A stretch of DNA of 64,000 nucleotides from Bradyrhizobium cenepequi (GTDB taxonomy: Bacteria > Pseudomonadota > Alphaproteobacteria > Rhizobiales > Xanthobacteraceae): positions 54,790 through 118,789 of the forward strand of contig NZ_JAGKJI010000020.1 of assembly GCF_020329485.1 (NCBI RefSeq), given 5' to 3'. Below the pieces are notes generated by a model that saw only the letters and a program-made list of their open reading frames with translations, had not been told where the DNA came from and made no database searches. This document shows, piece after piece, positions 59,708-64,000 of this stretch (within the stretch, counting starts at the first letter, position 1; the number at the start of each line of letters is the position of its first letter). A program made the translations under genes and the position numbers.

Positions 59708-60040
59708 ATCTCGCCCAAGAGAGGATGCCGGCGGATTGACGCCGGCGCGTCACCCGGACCTTCGGACGATCTGCTTCCCTGAAGCAATCCACCCAGGCGG
59801 CTCCGGTTGACGAAAGAGGGTGTCGGCGAGACATCAGGTCAAACGGCTGGATCGCCTTTCCAAGAAGGGTTCGCCCTTCGAAGTCGGTCCGGCAGAAGAA
59901 ACAGGTTTCTTCGTTCGGTGCGGACCTCTATTCGGCTCCGCAATTTCATGAGGGCCCAAAGCCCATAGTGAGATCTGATCCTGACGTGTTCGCCGACGCC
60001 CTCGTTCCAACAGCCGGCCATCTGGTGCCGGCTTTTTTAT
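59708..60040 (+). ncRNA. Candidate structured RNA ending in a terminator
   Basis: No gene-like frame is seen. In order: GCCGGCG/CGCCGGC stem at about 59728-59747; GAAGGG-TTCG-CCCTTC hairpin with a UUCG tetraloop near 59865-59880; GAAGAAAC/GTTTCTTC stem inside an outer GGTCCG/CGGACC stem (about 59886-59927); and a final AGCCGGC/GCCGGCT stem with a six-T tail at 60012-60038. This succession fits a folded RNA or a long 3' UTR of the lysine-rich gene. Identity as a known RNA family is not established. Confidence 0.35.
60012..60038 (+). terminator. Rho-independent terminator
   Basis: AGCCGGC pairs with GCCGGCT around the 8-base loop CATCTGGT, followed by TTTTT. It ends the transcript that starts upstream of the lysine-rich peptide or within the folded region. 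Confidence 0.8.
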
Positions 60041-60397
60041 TTCCTGATCTCCCTTGCATGACGACCGGTTCGCTTTGCCGCCGATATGGCGGGCGGCAAT
60101 GCTTTCGCGCCCCTGTCGGCGTTTGCGCGCGATGGTTATCGTTCCGCCAACCGGCACGGTAAACCGGACTTCACCACTACGCATAAACCATTGTGCTGCA
60201 GGCACTTCTCGGATTCCGGGAACTGGCCGCGCCCCGCGCGTTTACACGCCGTTCATCGCGATACTTAAACTGCCCTTCAAATTTGCCCGGCATGATCCCC
60301 TTCAACAAGCCGGCAAACGGCGTTGGAGAAGGCGTTAGAAGTGGACGGGGGCCGCGCTCGGGGGAGGCGGCCAACAATAAGAAGGGGAGCTACAAGA
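60041..60397. other. Intergenic region before the Sel1-like gene, no gene supported
   Basis: About 357 bases after the terminator. Overlapping small frames on both strands have high Arg/Ala content and no domain signature. A promoter for the Sel1-like gene is likely here but cannot be placed. Confidence 0.35.
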
Positions 60398-60664
60398 ATG
60401 TTTCAGGGACATATCGATCTGGAGACGGCCATTCCGGTGGACGCGACCGCGCTCTCGGACGTGCTGTTCGAGCGGGGCCTCTATTGGGCGAGCGGCCGCT
60501 CCGGCGTGGTCAACCTGGTCGCCGCGCACAAATGGTTCAACCTTGCTGCCCTGAAGGGCCGCACGGATGCGACGGCGATGCGGCGCGAGATCGCCGAGCA
60601 GATGACGGAAGCGGAGATTGCTGCTGCGCAGCGCGAAGCCCGCGCCTGGATCACCACGCATTGA
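60398..60664 (+). CDS. Small Sel1-repeat-like protein
   Basis: The 88-residue protein contains FERGLYWASGRSGVVNLVAAHKWFNLAALKG, which fits a Sel1/TPR-like repeat (the AHKWFNLAALKG motif is typical). The C-terminal part is a long helix (ATAMRREIAEQMTEAEIAAAQREARAW in segments). Sel1 repeats mediate protein contacts. GAAGGGGAGC lies upstream of the ATG at 60398. It is alone: the TetR gene downstream is on the other strand. Confidence 0.8.
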   Translation: MFQGHIDLETAIPVDATALSDVLFERGLYWASGRSGVVNLVAAHKWFNLAALKGRTDATAMRREIAEQMTEAEIAAAQREARAWITTH

Positions 60665-60734
60665 GGTAGCGGACGCGCCGCTGCGATCATCCTTGGCCGC
60701 GGCGCTCATCGGTCCACTGTGGCTGGCGCTGATC

Positions 60735-61367
60735 TCAGCTGTGTTCGAGGTGCTTGAGGTAGGCGCAGAACATATCCGCCATGGCATCGGCATAGTCTTC
60801 GATCTCTGCGGGGGCGCGCGGTGTCTCCGAGAACTGCCTGCCCACTTCGGTTAGCGTCGTTATGATCAACTCGCCGGCCAATGCGCGAGTTGCCTCCGAG
60901 GCCTCGGGCAGCGCCTCCTGCATGAAGGCCTGAACGATGCGTTCTCCCGACGCCATCGCTTCCTGCGCCTCGGGCGCATCGCGATAGAGCGGGGCGGCGT
61001 CATTGAGCGCTATGCGCATCGCGGCCTCATCACACTCCGAGCGCAGGAAGGCGTGGACCAGGGTCCGCAACCGTTCGAGCGGCGGTCTCTGCTCGTCCTC
61101 GAGGATTCCGCGCAGCAGCTCGGTTGTCCGCCGCCATTCGTCGCTCTGAAGCCGGAAGAGGATCGCCGCCTTGTTCGGGAAGTACTGATACAGCGATCCA
61201 ATACTGACGCCGGCCTTCTCGGCCACGCGTGCCGTAGTGAAGCGCTGCGCGCCGTCCTTCCCCAAAACCTGAACAGCAGCGTCCAAAATCGCGGCGACGA
61301 GGTCCGCCGAGCGGGCCTGTTTGGGCTGTTTTCGTGAGGAAATCCGGGCGCTTGGTCGATCAGTCAT
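60735..61367 (-). CDS. TetR/AcrR-family regulator
   Basis: The 210-residue regulator starts at the ATG at 61367. The HTH is AAVQVLGKDGAQRFTTARVAEKAGVSIGSLYQYFPNKAAIL in segments (about residues 30-70). The C-terminal ligand domain includes LNDAAPLYRDAPEAQ and GELIITTLTEVGRQF. The divergent methyltransferase gene begins 94 bases away, and a near-perfect dyad in the gap is the likely operator. Confidence 0.9.
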   Translation of the reverse strand: MTDRPSARISSRKQPKQARSADLVAAILDAAVQVLGKDGAQRFTTARVAEKAGVSIGSLYQYFPNKAAILFRLQSDEWRRTTELLRGILEDEQRPPLERLRTLVHAFLRSECDEAAMRIALNDAAPLYRDAPEAQEAMASGERIVQAFMQEALPEASEATRALAGELIITTLTEVGRQFSETPRAPAEIEDYADAMADMFCAYLKHLEHS

Positions 61368-61392
61368 GGAGTGGCCTGGGAACGCGAATAGG

Positions 61393-61416
61393 AAATGCGA
61401 CGAATTAGTCGTATTT
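61393..61416. promoter_or_regulatory. Candidate TetR operator between regulator and methyltransferase
   Basis: AAATGCGAC and GTCGTATTT form a 9-base inverted repeat with one mismatch around GAATTA. It is 25 bases from the TetR start and 45 bases from the methyltransferase start. Repression of both genes by this TetR protein is inferred from position. Confidence 0.55.
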
Positions 61417-61461
61417 CTGGTCGCAGCGCAAGGATGCGTTCACTTCATACCGGAGACCTGC

Positions 61462-62127
61462 ATGACCACCCTGACCACCACCCCGCTTGCGCCATTGCTG
61501 GATCGCTTGTTCGAAGAGGCCGACGCGGCATCGCCCGCGGCGAACCCTGCAGTGGCCGATCTCTCGCCAGCGGAGCGGTCGCGCCTGATGCAAAGCAAGA
61601 CCGATTACCGCGACTTCTACGGCCGCCTGAAAGATCTTCCGCTTGCCGTCTCGCGCGAGACTGGCGCGCTGCTCTACATGCTGGCGCGAGGCTCGCGCGC
61701 GCGGACGATCGTCGAGTTCGGGACCTCATTCGGCATTTCGACCCTGCATCTCGCTGCAGCCCTGCGGGACAATGGCGGTGGCCGCCTGATTACCAGCGAG
61801 TTCGAACCGTCCAAGGTGGCGCGGGCCCGGGGCAATCTGACGGCCGGCGGTCTCATCGACCTCGTGGAGATCCGAGAGGGAGACGCCTTGCAGACGCTGA
61901 GGGTTGATCTCCCTGATACGATCGACCTCTTGCTACTCGACGGCGCCAAGGCGCTCTATCCCGAGATACTGAGCCTGGTGGAAAGCCGTCTCAGGCCGGG
62001 TGCCTTCATCGTCGCCGATAACGCCGATTACAGCCCCGACTACCTGGCGCATGTACGCTTGCCCGCGAACGGCTATATGTCCACGCCCTTCGGCGAGGAC
62101 GTCGAGCTTTCGATGCGGATCGGCTGA
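61462..62127 (+). CDS. Class I SAM-dependent O-methyltransferase-like protein
   Basis: The 221-residue enzyme matches the catechol O-methyltransferase-like Rossmann family. Motif I is TIVEFGTSFGISTLHLAAAL (S-adenosylmethionine loop). GGRLITSEFEPSKVARARGNL supplies the acidic residue for the ribose, and IDLLLLDGAKALYPEILSLVE holds the metal/acid motif. Substrate unknown; small phenolic targets are common. The ATG at 61462 follows GGAGACCTGC. The divergent TetR gene probably controls it. Confidence 0.87.
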   Translation: MTTLTTTPLAPLLDRLFEEADAASPAANPAVADLSPAERSRLMQSKTDYRDFYGRLKDLPLAVSRETGALLYMLARGSRARTIVEFGTSFGISTLHLAAALRDNGGGRLITSEFEPSKVARARGNLTAGGLIDLVEIREGDALQTLRVDLPDTIDLLLLDGAKALYPEILSLVESRLRPGAFIVADNADYSPDYLAHVRLPANGYMSTPFGEDVELSMRIG

Positions 62128-62226
62128 CTCGGCTTCGTGATTTCTGCAAAGGCAATCAACCGCTTTTGTATGGATCGCGAGAGGAGTAGCGTCGCATCAA
62201 CGAGGCACTTTGCGGAGAAGCCAACG

Positions 62227-62655
62227 ATGGACAAGCAATGGGAATACCAGGTGCGGATCTATCTCGGGGACGAGCTTGCCACGATGGCGCGGCGCGATCC
62301 CGACAATCCGACGATGAAGCCGCTAGCGGACATCCTCGCCAAGCATCATGCGACGATGAAGTGTCAGTTCGATGCCTTCGCCGACTATGTGGCTGAAGCT
62401 GAGAAGCGGGGTGCTGAAAACTATCCGCTTTACGCATGGACGAAAGCGACGATCGAGAATCCCGAAAAGCAGGCGAAATATCTCAAGTCGTTCACGCTCT
62501 ACGTTGACGGCAATGAAGTCTATGCCCAGCCGCTCGCCGACGCGCTGGAATCGGATTTGCAGCCGCTGGTCGGTGGCAAGCTGATCACGCGGCTTTCCAA
62601 GCACGATACCAATCCGGCGAACAACCCGCAGCCACCGGCGCAGTATCGCAAGTGA
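62227..62655 (+). CDS. Hypothetical protein of 142 residues
   Basis: The protein starts MDKQWEYQVRIYLGDELATMARRDP, is rich in Lys/Glu/Tyr, and has KKHH-like charged helices in the middle (PLADILAKHHATMKCQFDAFADYV) and a Pro/Asn-rich end. I do not recognise it. The ATG at 62227 has GGAGAAGCC upstream; the frame is open to 62137 with no ribosome site. It follows the methyltransferase by 99 bases and may share its transcript. Confidence 0.65.
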   Translation: MDKQWEYQVRIYLGDELATMARRDPDNPTMKPLADILAKHHATMKCQFDAFADYVAEAEKRGAENYPLYAWTKATIENPEKQAKYLKSFTLYVDGNEVYAQPLADALESDLQPLVGGKLITRLSKHDTNPANNPQPPAQYRK

Positions 62656-62711
62656 ATGACACCCGTGCCGTCGAACCGGCGGCACGAGGGAATGTTTATG
62701 ATTGCGAGAAG

Positions 62712-63281
62712 CTAGCAGCCTTGAAAGTGTTCATCATCATCGTCCACGTAGTCGGCCACCTGCAGCGCCTCGAGCGTGTCTTCGATCGGGCCGAGCCAAC
62801 GCTCCTCTGAGCGCCCGATATCGTCGGGCCGCTGCTCGGCCTCAAGAAAGTCGAAGTCCTCTCGGCTGTACGAGAACTCTGGAATAAGATCTTGCTTCCA
62901 GGCATCGTCGACCAGTGGCACGAGCTCGCGCAAGCCGAGTAGCGCGATCGACCCCAGCCAGCCGATCCAGGCCTCGTTGTCCGGTTCGGCGAGGCGGTCC
63001 TCGAAAAACCGCGCGAGGAAGGCCTGGGTCCGCTCGCCCTTGATCCGGCCGTTCCAGGTGAGGAAGGTCGCGGCGCCGAAAAGGCATTGCGGACGTATTG
63101 CTCTACAGAGCCGTCGGCGAACCGGAATTGGACTGGCCAGGAGTCGATGAATTGGCACTTCTATCGGTCCTATAGTCTCCTTACCGTTGCCTCGGCGGAA
63201 AGGGAAGGAGCGCCAAGGGAAGGAGCGCATGGCTGGAACTGGGAGGCTGAAATGCCTCGAGCGGAAATTCGCGTCTATCAC
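62712..63281 (-). pseudogene. DUF1186-family gene, likely frameshifted/truncated
   Basis: The C-terminal ~115 residues of this frame (LFGAATFLTWNGRIKGERTQAFLARFFEDRL onward in segments) match the DUF1186 pattern of helical repeats (A..FL...G.I..E....FL..F...L, then AW and a PLVDDAW stretch). The N-terminal ~75 residues of the same frame do not. In the adjacent frame just before the match (about 63090-63140) one reads WPVQFRFADGSVEQYVRNA, which would join LFGAA after a one-base change. The normal family N-terminus is lost. I therefore read it as a decayed gene; a functional short form cannot be excluded. Confidence 0.5.
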
Positions 63282-63371
63282 TCGTCGAGAGTGCGACTAG
63301 TGGATTTGTGCTGAAGACCACCGCGCGGCTTGAGAGCTGCGAATTAACCCTCAACACCTGAGGAGAGCACT

Positions 63372-64000
63372 ATGCCCAACCATCAGCGCGCTGCTGCGCA
63401 CAGGGCAACGCTTGCCCGCCAGCCCGGTTCGATCTCGGGCGAGACAAGGCTGCGTGCGGCCGATCCACCGATCGTCACCACGCAGGAGCTTCCCTCCGCC
63501 GTCCCGCTGATGGCGCTTGCGACCAGTTTCTGGGCCTTCAAGACCCTGGCCGCTGCACACGAGTTGGACCTGTTCAGCCGCCTTGCGGGCGGCGCCGGCA
63601 TCACGGTTGCGGAGCTGGCGGAAGCGCTCGGTCTGCATCCACGCCCGGCCGAGATGCTGTTGACCGGCTGCGCTGCACTCGGGCTCCTGGAGAAAACGGA
63701 CCGCCGCTATCGCAATACGCCCCTGAGTGAAGCCTATCTCGTGCGCGGCAAGCCGTATTACTTCGGTGGCTTCGTGCAGATGGCCGACAAGCGGCTCTAC
63801 GCGGGCTGGGGCAAACTTACCGAAGCGCTGCGCACGAACCGGCCAACCACGTGGGACCCGGCAGTGCAATCCTCGATGTTCGACGGCGAGGATCCAACGA
63901 TGCTGGCACTCTTCTGGGAGGCGATGCATTCGCTCTCCACGATGACCGCGCGCAAGCTCGGCGAAGCCGTGGATCTCAGTCATTTCCGCCGCCTTCTGGA
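63372..64000 (+). CDS. SAM-dependent methyltransferase with dimerisation domain (3' truncated by window)
   Basis: The frame from the ATG at 63372 is open to the window end, 209 codons visible. The N-terminal winged-helix dimerisation domain is typical of plant-type O-methyltransferases, with PLMALATSFWAFKTLAAAHELDLFSRLAGG then ITVAELAEALGLHPRPAEMLLTGCAALGLLEK in segments. YRNTPLSEAYLVRGKPYYFGGF follows. The SAM-binding motif lies beyond the end. AGGAGAGC lies upstream of the ATG. It is separate from the shorter methyltransferase at 61462. Confidence 0.85.
   Translation, partial: MPNHQRAAAHRATLARQPGSISGETRLRAADPPIVTTQELPSAVPLMALATSFWAFKTLAAAHELDLFSRLAGGAGITVAELAEALGLHPRPAEMLLTGCAALGLLEKTDRRYRNTPLSEAYLVRGKPYYFGGFVQMADKRLYAGWGKLTEALRTNRPTTWDPAVQSSMFDGEDPTMLALFWEAMHSLSTMTARKLGEAVDLSHFRRLL

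Noticed and set aside
59834..60205. Minus-strand 123-codon frame across the folded region
   Set aside because: No domain or ribosome site; the stretch is better explained by stems and the terminator.
1..64000. CRISPR array, transposase or prophage genes
   Set aside because: Looked for regularly spaced direct repeats, DDE-type motifs and structural phage proteins; none were seen. The only exact tandem repeats are the 15-bp array at 8755 and the 17-bp duplication at 36826.

Overview
The window looks like a chromosomal segment from a Bradyrhizobium-type alphaproteobacterium (Hyphomicrobiales). I base this on the high G+C with strong G/C third-position bias, the divK-pleD pair, a DUF1849/EipB envelope protein, a phasin gene, DUF3572 next to dinB, the AidB-like acyl-CoA dehydrogenase, and dispersed palindromic repeats that resemble those I know from bradyrhizobial genomes. 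Genus assignment is inference. I see no rRNA, tRNA, CRISPR array, transposase or phage gene. This is mostly core genome with repeat-filled gaps.

Layout. 1-8 kb: end of an XRE/MmyB regulator, an alpha/beta hydrolase, a VWA + DnaJ-domain pair, a DacA-type carboxypeptidase with SPOR domain, a phasin behind a perfect palindrome, and a TadG-like VWA protein. 8-19 kb: clpS-clpA, a GrdB-like protein, a HAD phosphatase, a lytic transglycosylase, azlC-azlD, trmO, HIT, a FemAB-like protein, then ridA with a glycerophosphodiesterase. 19-28 kb: eipB, dinB with DUF3572, divK-pleD, a TetR/MFS divergent pair with a visible operator, and amtB preceded by what appears to be a decayed glnK and a sigma-54-like promoter. 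28-37 kb: rpmG, an LLM monooxygenase, and the tightly packed topA-rnr-DUF983-NUDIX operon. 36.8-37.6 kb is a gene-poor block of structured repeats. 37.8-45 kb: a 52-aa membrane peptide, azoR/HxlR, plsY-patatin-dprA, and pyrB with a dihydroorotase homologue that has lost metal ligands. 45-53 kb: an AidB-like dehydrogenase, two CPBP proteases, AEC-ruvX, a secreted cyclase, and a LysR/nitronate monooxygenase pair. 53-59 kb: gatC, gatA and gatB, interleaved with two small unknown genes and a patatin lipoprotein. 59-64 kb: a 30-residue lysine-rich peptide gene, a strongly folded non-coding stretch ending in a terminator, a Sel1-like protein, a TetR/methyltransferase pair with an operator, a broken DUF1186 gene, and the start of another methyltransferase.

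Functional themes: envelope and peptidoglycan maintenance (dac, lytic transglycosylase, eipB, plsY, patatins, FemAB-like); protein quality control (clpS/clpA, DnaJ, CPBP); DNA/RNA maintenance (dinB, topA, rnr, dprA, ruvX); pyrimidine synthesis (pyrB + pseudo-DHO); Gln-tRNA/Asn-tRNA formation (gatCAB); nitrogen uptake (amtB); c-di-GMP/cell-cycle signalling (divK-pleD).

The observations I rate most worth checking are the pseudo-dihydroorotase, the glnK relic, the lysine-rich micro-gene with the adjacent folded region, the small CxxC gene coupled inside gatCA, and the TetR gene whose 3' end lies inside a palindromic repeat.
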